Source: Gracilibacillus orientalis (GTDB taxonomy: Bacteria; Bacillota; Bacilli; Bacillales; Amphibacillaceae). From it: a DNA stretch of 64,000 bases. The position numbers and the translations under genes are program-made. The notes under the pieces were generated by a model. The model ran no database searches, was not told where the DNA came from, and was given only the letters and a program-made list of their open reading frames with translations. Numbering within the stretch: position 1 is the first letter of the stretch; every line of letters starts with the position of its first letter. Positions 53,959 through 62,992 of this stretch are shown one piece after another. The stretch lies in assembly GCF_900114645.1 (NCBI RefSeq), contig NZ_FOTR01000001.1, positions 710,497 to 774,496 of the forward strand, read 5' to 3'.

Positions 53959-54040
53959 AATGTGGAAAGAAAGTATAAATCGGAAAAGCTGTCTTCGAGA
54001 TTGCCTGTTTTTCTTATGCTTCTTCTAGTTAACATTGCTC

Positions 54041-54622
54041 CTAAACGAGATCACATGCTTCTGCTGGCATCCAATGTTCATCTTCACCATGCCATTTCAC
54101 GTTACAACCGAGTGGGTTAGTTAATGGTGTTGAAATCTCTTTACCTGCCAAATGTTCAGAAAGCGCATTTTGCAAATCATTTACCGTTGCTTTTTCAGAC
54201 TCACGTGGATCATCAAGGCCACGACCAGTATAAATCAACTCACGATTTTGATTGAATACGTAAAAATGTGGTGTACGCAAAGCACCATATGCCTTGGCTA
54301 CATCCTGCGACTCATCATGTAAATATACCCACGGATATTTCTCCTCTTCCATCTGTTCCACCATTACTTCAAAGGAATCATCTGGTTTGGTATTTACACT
54401 ATTAGAGTTGATCCCCACAAACTTTACACCTTGATCCACATATTTTTCAGCGGTCGCTCGTGTCACTTCATTCGATCCAACAACAAATGGACAATGATTG
54501 CAAGTGAAGAAAACGACTAAAACATTTGCATCATGAAAATCTGCTAAGCTATACGACTTACCTTCAGTTGCAGGAAGCATAAAATCTGGTGCCTTCTGAC
54601 CCAATTCCAACGTAAAAGCCAT
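54041..54622 (-). CDS. Thioredoxin-like (AhpC/TSA-redoxin) protein
   Basis: 193 aa from ATG 54622 ([12 protein letters not shown]) behind AAGGAGGAG. The redoxin fold shows [14 protein letters not shown], the redox-active CNHCPFV (CxxC), and the cis-Pro block [10 protein letters not shown]. Members act in thiol redox or peroxide reduction; the partner is unknown. It is monocistronic. Confidence 0.88.
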   Translation of the reverse strand: MAFTLELGQKAPDFMLPATEGKSYSLADFHDANVLVVFFTCNHCPFVVGSNEVTRATAEKYVDQGVKFVGINSNSVNTKPDDSFEVMVEQMEEEKYPWVYLHDESQDVAKAYGALRTPHFYVFNQNRELIYTGRGLDDPRESEKATVNDLQNALSEHLAGKEISTPLTNPLGCNVKWHGEDEHWMPAEACDLV

Positions 54623-54773
54623 AAAAAAACTCCTCCTTATCATACGATATTTATGAAAACGGTATCAAAAGGAAGAGATAGATTCAAAGATAATGCTCAA
54701 CTAACATGAGAAAGGCAAAGTCTTCTGAAACCAGAATCAAAAAAAAGTAATCTAGCAAGTTAACAGAACAGTC

Positions 54774-55385
54774 CTAATTCTTATTAGGTTTAGCGCAAAT
54801 CATGTATACAATACCTGACCAATATGTTTCGATATTTATAAGCTGTAGATCTGATTTTTCAACTATCTTCAAGATATCTCGATTACAGTGACAGCCAGAT
54901 ATTTTTGTGAATAACGGATCTAAAATCTTCTGTGAATAGGATAAAAAAAGGTTTGAACTAAGTCCGTGTTCCATTAATAACACGATGCCATCTTCTCGGC
55001 ACCAGTCATTAAATTTATTCATTAACTCATGGGGCTTTGCATAACTGCATAGTGAAAGGGTTGATACAATACAATCATAGGAGTTTGGTGCCAATGTTAA
55101 ATGATCAACGTCTTCTTGCAGAAACTCTGCACGGAAATGGTAATCAGATGCAGCCTGTTTCGCACTCTTTATCATCTCTGAGCTAAAATCTACTCCTGTG
55201 ACTTGAACAGTTTCTTCAGTGTAGTAAGGGAAATTTGCTCCTGCTCCAACTCCAACCTCTAAAACATTGCCATATGCCTTATTTATTAGTTTCTTTCTCC
55301 ACGTTGACAGTGTTGAATGATTGCGATTTTTTTCATACACCTTCACCTGCTTATCATACTTTTTGATCAGCTTTTCTTTTTTCAT
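54774..55385 (-). CDS. Class I SAM-dependent methyltransferase
   Basis: A 203-aa protein. Motif I VLEVGVGAGANFPYY (about 41-55), the acidic TGVDFSSEMI, and the post-motif SYDCIVSTLSLCSY mark the Rossmann-like Methyltransf_11 fold. A CHCNRD segment lies near the C-terminus. It resembles METTL7/UbiE-like small-molecule methyltransferases. The substrate is unknown. The start ATG 55385 has GGAGGTGG upstream. Confidence 0.85.
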   Translation of the reverse strand: MKKEKLIKKYDKQVKVYEKNRNHSTLSTWRKKLINKAYGNVLEVGVGAGANFPYYTEETVQVTGVDFSSEMIKSAKQAASDYHFRAEFLQEDVDHLTLAPNSYDCIVSTLSLCSYAKPHELMNKFNDWCREDGIVLLMEHGLSSNLFLSYSQKILDPLFTKISGCHCNRDILKIVEKSDLQLINIETYWSGIVYMICAKPNKN

Positions 55386-55428
55386 CCTTCCACCTCCATT
55401 AAATTTCTTACTATTGAAATTTGTTGTT

Positions 55429-55583
55429 TATCTTGCGACAAATCTTTAGTGAGGGTTCTCGGATTTATTGATTATCTTCATTTATACAACAAATCTTTGT
55501 CAATTACACTTAGATTTGGTAATTATCTTCATTTTTAAGACAAATCTTTATGAATGGCACTTAGATTTGGTAATTAAAATTAT
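55429..55583. repeat. Imperfect tandem repeat, about 51-bp period
   Basis: ACAAATCTTT recurs at 55438, 55489 and 55540, exactly 51 bp apart. The last two units share most bases, including CACTTAGATTTGGTAATTA and ATTATCTTCATTT. Each unit holds a dyad, CAAATCT against AGATTTG. It lies between the methyltransferase and the pectate lyase promoter. Confidence 0.7.
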
Positions 55584-55850
55584 GTCAGCTCTTTGTAGAT
55601 TGTAAAACGTTCAGCTCCCCATCGCACTAGGAGCTTGAACCTCCATATATACTTTATGATTTTGCTTCATTTAAAAATCAGTCCATACGATAACATTATT
55701 CTTTCACCCAAAAAATAATCATTACTTCATATTCCAATATGAGAAAATCCACTATTTGGGATTTATTGTTAGAATTTTTTACACTCAAAGGCTTCGTTCG
55801 TGGTAAAATATTCTATTATAAGGTAAATATATGGTAAAATGATTATTTTA

Positions 55851-55864
55851 AGAAATCGTTTTCA
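55851..55864 (+). promoter_or_regulatory. cre-like site upstream of the pectate lyase
   Basis: AGAAATCGTTTTCA; its complement TGAAAACGATTTCT matches 13 of 14 CcpA consensus positions. It lies about 105 bp before the start, consistent with catabolite repression of a secreted polymer-degrading enzyme. Confidence 0.65.
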
Positions 55865-55967
55865 TGTTATGGTTAAAGTATTACTTGCGAAGGGAGGGTT
55901 GATATTTTATCGCATCGGTGTCAGTCCTAAACTTCATTAAAAACTTTTAAAAAAGGACGTGGGAAAA

Positions 55968-56966
55968 GTGAAAAAGAATTTGCTTAAATGGATGTCTTTC
56001 AGTCTTTTCGTTACTCTATTATTATGCTTGTCGTTTCAATCTGTATCTGCGAGTACTCCTGATTTCAACATGACAGGTTTTGCCACTCAAAACGGTGGTA
56101 CAACGGGTGGTGCTGATGGAGATACCGTAACGGTACAAACTGGAGACGAGCTTGTCCAAGTATTAAAAGATAAAGACGATGCTACTCCTTTAACTATTTA
56201 TGTAGACGGTACAATTACACCTGACAATACGCCTGACAGCAAAATCAATATTAAAGATGTATCAGATGTTTCTATCTTAGGTGTGGGTACAAATGCTGAA
56301 TTTGACGGAATAGGTATTAAAGTGTGGCGAGCAGATAACGTTATCATCCGAAATCTCACGATTCATGAAGTACGCACTGGTGACAAGGATGCCATTAGCA
56401 TTGAAGGACCATCGAGTAACATTTGGGTTGATCATAATGAACTTTATGCAAGCTTGAATGTGGACAAAGATTATTATGATGGTTTATTTGATGTAAAACG
56501 AGATGCATATAATATCACATTCTCATGGAATTATGTCCATGATGGCTGGAAAGCTATGTTAATGGGGTCATCAGATAGTGACAGCGACGATCGAAACATC
56601 ACGTTCCATCATAATTATTTTCAAGATTTAAATTCACGCGTTCCTAGCTTCCGTCATGGTGAAGGTCACTTGTATAATAATTATTTTGAAGGAATTATTG
56701 ATACAGGGATTAATGCCAGAATGGGTGCTGAATTACTTGTAGAGAATAACGTATTTGAAAATTCAAATGATCCCCTTGGTGCTTGGTATAGCAGTTCACC
56801 AGGCTATTGGAATGTTTCTAACAACTTATATATAAACAGCACTGGCAGCCAACCAACGACATCTACAACTAATTATACTGTTCCATATAATTATACACTC
56901 ACACCTGTTGAAGATGTAAAAGCAGCTGTTACACAATATGCTGGAGTTGGAGTAGTTCAGCCTTAA
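55968..56966 (+). CDS. Secreted pectate lyase, polysaccharide lyase family 1
   Basis: 332 aa from GTG 55968 (MKKNLLKWM), with AAAAGGA ten bases upstream; an earlier GTG at 55959 is too close to it. A signal peptide ends near SVSAS. The parallel beta-helix shows the Ca-binding [20 protein letters not shown] and the [11 protein letters not shown]...[17 protein letters not shown] block with the catalytic Arg. It cleaves polygalacturonate by beta-elimination outside the cell, releasing unsaturated oligogalacturonates. It is monocistronic. Confidence 0.93.
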   Translation: MKKNLLKWMSFSLFVTLLLCLSFQSVSASTPDFNMTGFATQNGGTTGGADGDTVTVQTGDELVQVLKDKDDATPLTIYVDGTITPDNTPDSKINIKDVSDVSILGVGTNAEFDGIGIKVWRADNVIIRNLTIHEVRTGDKDAISIEGPSSNIWVDHNELYASLNVDKDYYDGLFDVKRDAYNITFSWNYVHDGWKAMLMGSSDSDSDDRNITFHHNYFQDLNSRVPSFRHGEGHLYNNYFEGIIDTGINARMGAELLVENNVFENSNDPLGAWYSSSPGYWNVSNNLYINSTGSQPTTSTTNYTVPYNYTLTPVEDVKAAVTQYAGVGVVQP

Positions 56967-56973
56967 TTAATGA

Positions 56974-57010
56974 GGAGAGTGTCACATTATAGTGGCACTC
57001 CCCTTTTTTA
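56974..57010 (+). terminator. Terminator of the pectate lyase gene
   Basis: GAGTGTCAC (56977-56985) pairs with GTGGCACTC (56992-57000), one mismatch, followed by CCCTTTTTT. Confidence 0.85.
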
Positions 57011-57578
57011 TATGTAACAAAAATGGAAATAAAAAGTTGCTTCATTTGGTATAATTAAATTGTAGTTTCTCTTATAAAGTGAGACTTCCATCAGTAGGGA
57101 TTTTATGGACGATTAACACCGAATAAAAGCACACAAGTCACAAATACCTATAAAATTCTTTCAATTAACTAGTCAAAAGATCTATTAAGTTATATAATGT
57201 AGGTATAATGAACTGTTATTTTAACACAACTATGTCAGTTAGGATTCAAAATTCAAGCACCAGCTAACCTTAACTTAAATCAAACACATATGTGATAGTG
57301 CCCTCAGTACATTTCAAATGTTTATAAGTAGTTTTTCCTAATAATACTCGATTGGGAAATATTTTATCTCTTTTATATTTATTTGTGTGTGATCTAATGA
57401 ATAAAATAAAGTAGATGTGAAAATACTAAACAAGACAAATAGTAAATATAATTTTATGGGATGTTTTTATGCAAAATAAGAATAAACAGGATTATTCCTA
57501 TTACTATTTGTAATAATTTGCTTTTTCCTGCATTTTTTAACAAAATAAGAAGATAATAATCTAAAGAAAGGATTAACT
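57011..57578. other. AT-rich spacer before the XRE gene
   Basis: Apart from the repeat copy at 57075-57116, I see only AT-rich sequence and a 14-codon frame starting at 57470 (MQNKNKQDYSYYYL) without a good ribosome site. No RNA gene or strong hairpin is evident. Confidence 0.4.
57075..57116. repeat. Short hairpin repeat, copy C
   Basis: AAAGTGAGACTTCCATCAGT then AGGGATTTTATGGACGATTA repeats the layout of 631-680, with a mutated right arm. Confidence 0.5.
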
Positions 57579-57902
57579 ATGGATAAATTGAATATAGGCA
57601 AACAATTAAGGTCATTAAGGAAATCTTTAAATTTAACAACTCAGGAAGTAGCCAATCGCGTAAACATCTCTCAATCATATATCAGTCGATTCGAAAATAA
57701 CCGTTCCGTCCCGGATGTTGATATGTTATCCAAAATATTAAAAGCTCTTGGTACGGATATGGCATCCTTTTTTTCTTATGCGGAAGATAATCAAAGCATT
57801 CCTGAAGATTTAGCTCAACTTATTGAAATGAGTAAACAATTAACACCTGAGGAAAGAATCAAGTTAACAGAGTTCCTTAACGTTTTAAAAAGGAACACAT
57901 AG
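57579..57902 (+). CDS. XRE-family regulator (SinR-like HTH)
   Basis: A 107-aa protein. The HTH_3 domain covers residues 5-62 (IGKQLRSLRKSLNLTTQEVA, ISQSYISRFENNRSVPDVDM). A C-terminal helix (LTPEERIKLTEFLNVLKRN) resembles the oligomerisation part of SinR-type regulators. The start ATG 57579 has AAAGGA upstream. The target is unknown. A dead relative lies at 60883-61091. Confidence 0.85.
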   Translation: MDKLNIGKQLRSLRKSLNLTTQEVANRVNISQSYISRFENNRSVPDVDMLSKILKALGTDMASFFSYAEDNQSIPEDLAQLIEMSKQLTPEERIKLTEFLNVLKRNT

Positions 57903-57944
57903 AAGTAACCGTTCTCTAGCATGATGAACGATTACTTCTTTTTC
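57901..57944 (+). terminator. Terminator of the XRE gene
   Basis: AGAAGTAACCGTTC (57901-57914) pairs with GAACGATTACTTCT (57926-57939), one mismatch, followed by T. Confidence 0.88.
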
Positions 57945-58023
57945 TTTAGGAAGCAATTAGCCTCGCGATTTATGAAACATCTCCTAAAACTTTCTCCCAT
58001 CTTCAAAACATTATTAAATAATA

Positions 58024-58051
58024 AATCCCCATCCAATAACAGATGGGGATT
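58024..58051 (-). terminator. Terminator of the AraC-type gene
   Basis: AATCCCCATC (58024-58033) pairs with GATGGGGATT (58042-58051), a perfect 10-bp stem; T-rich sequence follows on the minus strand. Confidence 0.8.
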
Positions 58052-58059
58052 ATGAGCCA

Positions 58060-58806
58060 TTACATATTCCGAAATCCTTTAGGCGTACATCCAACAACTT
58101 TTTTAAATTGAACAGTAAAATAACTTTGACTATCAAATCCACACAAATGAGCTATATCAATAAACAAATAATCTGAATGGGTGATAAGATGTTTCGCTTT
58201 TTTTATACGCTCTTCCAAAATATAGCTTTGAATGTTCTTATTTGTTTCGCGTTTAAACAATGCTGATAAGTAGTTTGGGTGTCTGCCACAATGTAATGCC
58301 AAATCATCCAACGTAATGTTTTCAGATAAATGTTCCTGGACATAATTAACAATCATCCATGATGTTTTGCTCAACCCTTCGACTCTACTCTGCTTTATTT
58401 TTCTTATAAAAATCAATAATACCTTCGTCTCTAATTCAAGAAACGCTTCTTGATCAATAGGAGTGAGTCGATTCTCCAGATTCTTCACTGTATTAGCCAT
58501 TAATAAAACCATTTCTTTAGGATTACATCCTGCCTCTATCGCTGCACGTGTTAAATTTGATACTAAAACTATTAAATTATTTCTCAGATTTCTATTTTTC
58601 GATGTTGCTAATGTTTGAACAAAGTTCTCTCGATCATTTTTAAAAAGTTCCAACGAGCGCATATCTCCGTTTCTAAATAACCTCAAAAATTCTGCTTCTG
58701 TTTCGAAACAATAGTGTGTATTATCAGATACTAAGTACTCGTGCTGCAGGTCATTAATTTCTGGTGTAAGTCTTTTTGGATTAGAAATATCGCTTGTGTT
58801 TTTCAT
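58060..58806 (-). CDS. AraC-family regulator
   Basis: A 248-aa protein. The C-terminal 100 residues form the AraC double helix-turn-helix (ITLDDLALHCGRHPNYLSAL, IDIAHLCGFDSQSYFTVQFK). The N-terminal 140 residues are helical and resemble the linker part of YesN-like regulators without a receiver domain, so phosphorylation is unlikely. It starts at ATG 58806 behind GAAGGGA, 51 bases after the stop of the unknown-family gene, and may regulate that pair. Confidence 0.85.
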   Translation of the reverse strand: MKNTSDISNPKRLTPEINDLQHEYLVSDNTHYCFETEAEFLRLFRNGDMRSLELFKNDRENFVQTLATSKNRNLRNNLIVLVSNLTRAAIEAGCNPKEMVLLMANTVKNLENRLTPIDQEAFLELETKVLLIFIRKIKQSRVEGLSKTSWMIVNYVQEHLSENITLDDLALHCGRHPNYLSALFKRETNKNIQSYILEERIKKAKHLITHSDYLFIDIAHLCGFDSQSYFTVQFKKVVGCTPKGFRNM

Positions 58807-58857
58807 TTAAGCAGTCCCTTCTACTTGATGTAAAATTAACCGTGATTATCATGCTAC

Positions 58858-60534
58858 TTAAACTTTTTCTACCTGAGAAACTTTTTGAAAATAATAGTGA
58901 TAGCTCGAAATATAATGTTTTATATCGTCAATTCTGGTACGAAAAGAGTGATCCCTTGTAAAGAAGCTGCCATTAATTTTATTTGGATATTCCATATACA
59001 TAGCTATCTCAGGAAAGAAATACCCATTTAATTGGTGCTCTGCCCGCTTATTTATCGTTTTAAAGATATATTCTATTGGATATTTGTCTAATAAATACTC
59101 CTTTCTTAATGCCCTAATCCGTTGAATCATTTGGTCCGTTGCCATTAATAACTCTAAAAACTGAGGACAGGTTGTATCTCTGTTAAAAATATAATCTAAT
59201 TTATAAGTTGCATTTTTTAATCCAAATTCAAAATATCGATCTTCCAATTTATATTTTGTTATTTCATCAGCACAATAGCTTAACCAATGGTCTGCATTCT
59301 TCCATCGTTCGTTTTTTATAAAGTTATCAAAGGATAAAGATGCTGTCTTTAACCATTTGTTGTCACTATACAACTCATACAGTCGCAGTAACGAAAAAAC
59401 GGCCACACTGTCATAATAAGCTCTGCTATGTATTTCTTTTACACTCAAATCCTTGGCATTGAGAATATGTGTGAATTGTCCATTATTATGTTGCATAGTA
59501 AGAATACCGTTTCCTAATGAAATTGCTATGTCCATGTAAGAATCATCATGAAATACTTCCGCATATTTGGTAATTGCCAGAATAGATACACCGAGTGTTC
59601 CCAATTTAATTTCATTATTATTTTGCTTATCCACAACATATGAGACTTTACCGTATTCAGGATGTTTTCTAGTAATAATTGCTTGATTGATTAGATAATT
59701 TAATGCTCGTTTAATGGACTTTTCAAGCATTGGGTTTTTAGTCACAGTATAAGCTTCCATTAATGAATATATTGTACTGGCATGGCGCAACATATTGTAC
59801 CAACTAACACCATGGTGAAGATGACTATAATACTCATAAATAAATTCACCTGTTGGTTTAACTTGATTAGCTAAGAAATGGGAAGCGCTATTTATCATTT
59901 GATAAACAATTTCCTCATCAACTTCCTCTACTATTCTTCTACCATTATCCAAACCACCTGAATGCAATGGATAAACATTATTTTTATCACAAAAATAACT
60001 TATTGTATCAAACACTACGACTTCATTTATACTTGCTTCGCGAATTGGATATTGGATATCTCTGTATGACTGTAAATAATAATTAATATTATTCATTGAA
60101 AATGTGCCGTCTTTCATAAATGCATTGGCAAGGAATTCTTGCTCTAAAAAAGCTAGATTGAATTGTCTATCGAATGATACTCCTTTGCGAAAGTAATTAT
60201 TTTTCGTATTATTATATTCTTTGAAAAACTCTTTTTTTGATAATACTTTCATATTTATTACTAAATCTACTTTGATCCATATGGGCCTTATTCTTTTTTT
60301 ATTAATATACGCTAAGCTCTTTGTTTCAGCATTCTTCCATGATGTTTCCAGAGAATTCCCTATACCTATCGAAACTGAAGCTCTTGTGTTACCATCAGAA
60401 ACTGATAAAAAAATGATATATTTCATATTTTGACCAAATACAGAAGTATTGCTTTTCGCAGCCTGTTCTTTGTAAGCGAAATGTTTGTTTTTTACATGGA
60501 CTAAGTGTGGAATGTATCTTTCTAAACTATTCAA
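58858..60534 (-). CDS. Unknown-family protein, probable alpha/alpha-toroid, paralog 1
   Basis: A 558-aa protein starting at TTG 60534, with AAGGTGG seven bases upstream; the open frame continues further without ATG. No signal peptide. The N-terminal part (to about 140) has a beta-rich pattern (KYIIFLSVSDGNTRASVSI). The rest shows repeated helical pairs as in six-hairpin toroids: WYNMLRHASTIYSLMEAY, EIKLGTLGVSILAITKYAEV, AYYDSVAVFSLLRLYELY, HWLSYCADEITKY. It ends with SFFTRDHSFRTRIDDIKHY. It is clearly related along its length to 61167-62879. I do not recognise a named family; toroids of this shape include glycosidases and epimerases, so a carbohydrate role is possible. Confidence 0.7.
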   Translation of the reverse strand: MNSLERYIPHLVHVKNKHFAYKEQAAKSNTSVFGQNMKYIIFLSVSDGNTRASVSIGIGNSLETSWKNAETKSLAYINKKRIRPIWIKVDLVINMKVLSKKEFFKEYNNTKNNYFRKGVSFDRQFNLAFLEQEFLANAFMKDGTFSMNNINYYLQSYRDIQYPIREASINEVVVFDTISYFCDKNNVYPLHSGGLDNGRRIVEEVDEEIVYQMINSASHFLANQVKPTGEFIYEYYSHLHHGVSWYNMLRHASTIYSLMEAYTVTKNPMLEKSIKRALNYLINQAIITRKHPEYGKVSYVVDKQNNNEIKLGTLGVSILAITKYAEVFHDDSYMDIAISLGNGILTMQHNNGQFTHILNAKDLSVKEIHSRAYYDSVAVFSLLRLYELYSDNKWLKTASLSFDNFIKNERWKNADHWLSYCADEITKYKLEDRYFEFGLKNATYKLDYIFNRDTTCPQFLELLMATDQMIQRIRALRKEYLLDKYPIEYIFKTINKRAEHQLNGYFFPEIAMYMEYPNKINGSFFTRDHSFRTRIDDIKHYISSYHYYFQKVSQVEKV

Positions 60535-60882
60535 AACAATACCACCTTCTTCATATGGAGTAGATAGATTGATAAATTGTTTATTAACCCATTCATTTTT
60601 AATTAGTTTAGCGCTTACATGCGGTTTTCAGTATGAAACTTCTGCTAAACTCTTTTTATCCTTTTGTTTGAAGGATTAACTCATGTGAGAGTATGAAGTG
60701 TTATGAGGCACCATTTATTACTTTTGTCGAAAGTCTTATATAAATTGGTACTTTTTATGGAATATATTAGTATCTATGGACTATTTTATGATAAACGGTC
60801 ATAAAATGTCAAAGATTTTATAACTATATGTACTAAACAGTCTAACCTGTAACTTCAAAGGAGTTGGCTATAAATACATTAA

Positions 60883-61091
60883 ATAGTAGAAAAATTGCAT
60901 TCCTTACGATCTAAGTTAGGCATGAGAGCACGTGAAATCGCAGGTCACGGGACCGTTTCACTACCTCCTATTAGTCGAACTGAATATAATCATGCGGAAC
61001 TAGATATTAAGTTTCTAGCAACTATTTCAGAGACCTAGCTTATGCTTTCTTGAAAAATACCGACTTTAGTCTTCTTAATTCCCACAAATAA
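60883..61091 (+). pseudogene. Decayed XRE-family regulator
   Basis: One frame reads IVEKLHSLRSKLGMRAREIA, then VSLPPISRTEYNHAELDIKF and LATISET before a stop; after a one-base shift, DLAYAFLKNTDFSLLN continues. The pattern LR.KLGM.AREIAG and PPISR.E.N..E.DI..L is an XRE helix-turn-helix. There is no start codon in frame and one internal frameshift. GGAG lies about 20 bases upstream. Confidence 0.65.
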
Positions 61092-61166
61092 TTGAAATAA
61101 AACATCCAAAATAGGAAAATAGACTAATAAAAAGTAGCAAATCGGCTCATCTCTAGTTCTTAACTA

Positions 61167-62879
61167 TTAGATGATATTTTTAGTAGCATCCGCTAGATTA
61201 TCTGAACTTATGAGATGCTGTTGAAATGTTTTATAATATTCTATATACCCAGATAGATTATGTTCCACGTCATCTATACGCGCACGAAATGAATGATGAC
61301 GGATAAAAAATGCACCTGAAATTCTGTCTGGTTTTTTGTAGTACATCGCTAATTCCGGATAGAAATAACCGTTTCTCTGGTAATCAGCTCGTTTGTGTAT
61401 AGTATTGATCAATTTTTGTTCGTCGAAATTTGCTAATAAATGATCTGATCCTACTTCTTTGATTCTGTCCACCATCCGGTATGCTGCCACCGTTAACTCC
61501 AAAAATGTCGGGAAAGTGGTGATACGATGATAAATAAAATTCAATCTACCTTCCGCATTTTTCAGACCAAACTCAAAGTACTGATCTTCTGGGCAATATA
61601 TCGTCAATTCATTCGTACAATAGCTTAACCAATGGTCATGATGTTTCCAATAATCATTTGCAAGGAAATATTCGAAAGCCTTCTTCACCATTTGTAAGTA
61701 CTTCTCACTTTTTGTCAGTTGATAGAGTCGCATTAATGCAAGTGCCGCTTCCCCGTCATAGTAGACAATCCGATACTTATCTTTAACATTTAAAGTAGGA
61801 AAGTTTAACACATGGACAAAGGAACCCTCTTCGTTTTGCATCCGACCGATACCAGCAGCTAATTTTTCCGCAATTGCTATGTGACGATCATCTTCAAACA
61901 CTTCCGTGAATTTTGTGATGGCTAAAATTGCTGCGGCATTACCTCCTAGTTTTACTTCAATACCGTCGTTTATTTTTTCTAACAAAAAGGCTTCAGAATC
62001 TGATTGGTTGGCGCCGATGCAGTTATTAAGCAAGTACTGTAAACTGCGGATAATCGCAAGCCTCAACTCTTGTGTCGGAAAAAATTCATACGTCTCACAC
62101 ATAGAATACAGCGTACTGGCGTGACGTAATGTATTATAATGGTTTATTTTCTTATCAAAACAGGAGAAATAACCATAGGTGAACACACCTGACTGTTTAG
62201 ATAAATGAACTAAATAGTCTCGTCCACCTTCTATCAACTTTTCAAGTTCCTGTTTGTCTAATGGAGTCGATCGTCTACCGTTTTCTCGTTCATCTATATG
62301 TAGCTCATAGCAATTTTCTCCTTCAATGATATAACCCTTCGTCATGAAGGTATAAACAGACTTTACATTGGAGAAATTTATTGCTTTTAATTGCGGTCTA
62401 TGTTTTTTTATGTAAAAATGCAAATTTCTTTCATCGATATATCCTCGTTTACTTTTAGGATCAATTCTGATAATAGCGTTTCCGTTCAATTCCTGTTCCA
62501 AAAAGGCATGTTGAAATTGATCGTCGAAACTAATTCCATATCGAAAATAATTCTTTTTCGTCTTTGTAAGTTTTTCAGCAAACTCTACATCATTTTCTTT
62601 TTTTATGTTTTTGACAATGTCAACTTTAAGCAGTGGCTGTTCTATCGATTTAGCTTGAACATATGCTTGACCTTTGTGGTGAAGCTCTTCCCAGGCATTG
62701 CTAAATGATGTGTTTTTTTCAACTAAAACCGTGGCACGCTCACTCTTATGAGCAATTGATAAAAACAGAGTAGTATCTTCTGATTGGGATAGTGAATCTT
62801 CTTTTTCTTGGATAAATTGATGTAACTTCTCCATCTGTAAGTTATATTGCTCTTTAACATCAGCTTTCATCTTTACCAT
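61167..62879 (-). CDS. Unknown-family protein, probable alpha/alpha-toroid, paralog 2
   Basis: A 570-aa protein from ATG 62879 (MVKMKADVKEQYN) behind GGGAGG. It has no signal peptide. It shares order and wording with the gene at 58858: KTKKNYFRYGISFDDQFQHA, HYNTLRHASTLYSMCETYEF, EVKLGGNAAAILAITKFTEV, YYDGEAALALMRLYQL, DHWLSYCTNELTIYCPEDQY, and the end GAFFIRHHSFRARIDDVEH. Conserved Tyr, Asp, His and Arg in these blocks could form an active site. The two genes are a tandem duplication with about 630 bp between them. Function unknown. Confidence 0.7.
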   Translation of the reverse strand: MVKMKADVKEQYNLQMEKLHQFIQEKEDSLSQSEDTTLFLSIAHKSERATVLVEKNTSFSNAWEELHHKGQAYVQAKSIEQPLLKVDIVKNIKKENDVEFAEKLTKTKKNYFRYGISFDDQFQHAFLEQELNGNAIIRIDPKSKRGYIDERNLHFYIKKHRPQLKAINFSNVKSVYTFMTKGYIIEGENCYELHIDERENGRRSTPLDKQELEKLIEGGRDYLVHLSKQSGVFTYGYFSCFDKKINHYNTLRHASTLYSMCETYEFFPTQELRLAIIRSLQYLLNNCIGANQSDSEAFLLEKINDGIEVKLGGNAAAILAITKFTEVFEDDRHIAIAEKLAAGIGRMQNEEGSFVHVLNFPTLNVKDKYRIVYYDGEAALALMRLYQLTKSEKYLQMVKKAFEYFLANDYWKHHDHWLSYCTNELTIYCPEDQYFEFGLKNAEGRLNFIYHRITTFPTFLELTVAAYRMVDRIKEVGSDHLLANFDEQKLINTIHKRADYQRNGYFYPELAMYYKKPDRISGAFFIRHHSFRARIDDVEHNLSGYIEYYKTFQQHLISSDNLADATKNII

Positions 62880-62947
62880 CGTACATTTCCTCCCTGTTCA
62901 GATGATCGTGATCCATAATTGTATGCACCTCTATTTAATTTTTAAAG

Positions 62948-62984
62948 CAAGGAGCAAATGCCGTAAATAAGCATTTGCTCCTTG
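62948..62984 (-). terminator. Terminator of the LPXTG protein gene
   Basis: CAAGGAGCAAATGC (62948-62961) pairs perfectly with GCATTTGCTCCTTG (62971-62984), nine bases after the stop; T-rich sequence follows on the minus strand. Confidence 0.88.
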
Positions 62985-62992
62985 ACCTTAAA

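Noticed and set aside
55429..55583. Possible CRISPR array
   Set aside because: Units are contiguous imperfect 51-bp tandem repeats with no unique spacers, and no cas genes are near.
57470..57514. 14-codon frame MQNKNKQDYSYYYL as a peptide gene
   Set aside because: No good ribosome site, no signal features, AT-rich chance is likely.
60600..60680. AGTTTAGC/GCTAAACT hairpin as a terminator
   Set aside because: The loop is about 30 bases and no gene ends there on the matching strand.
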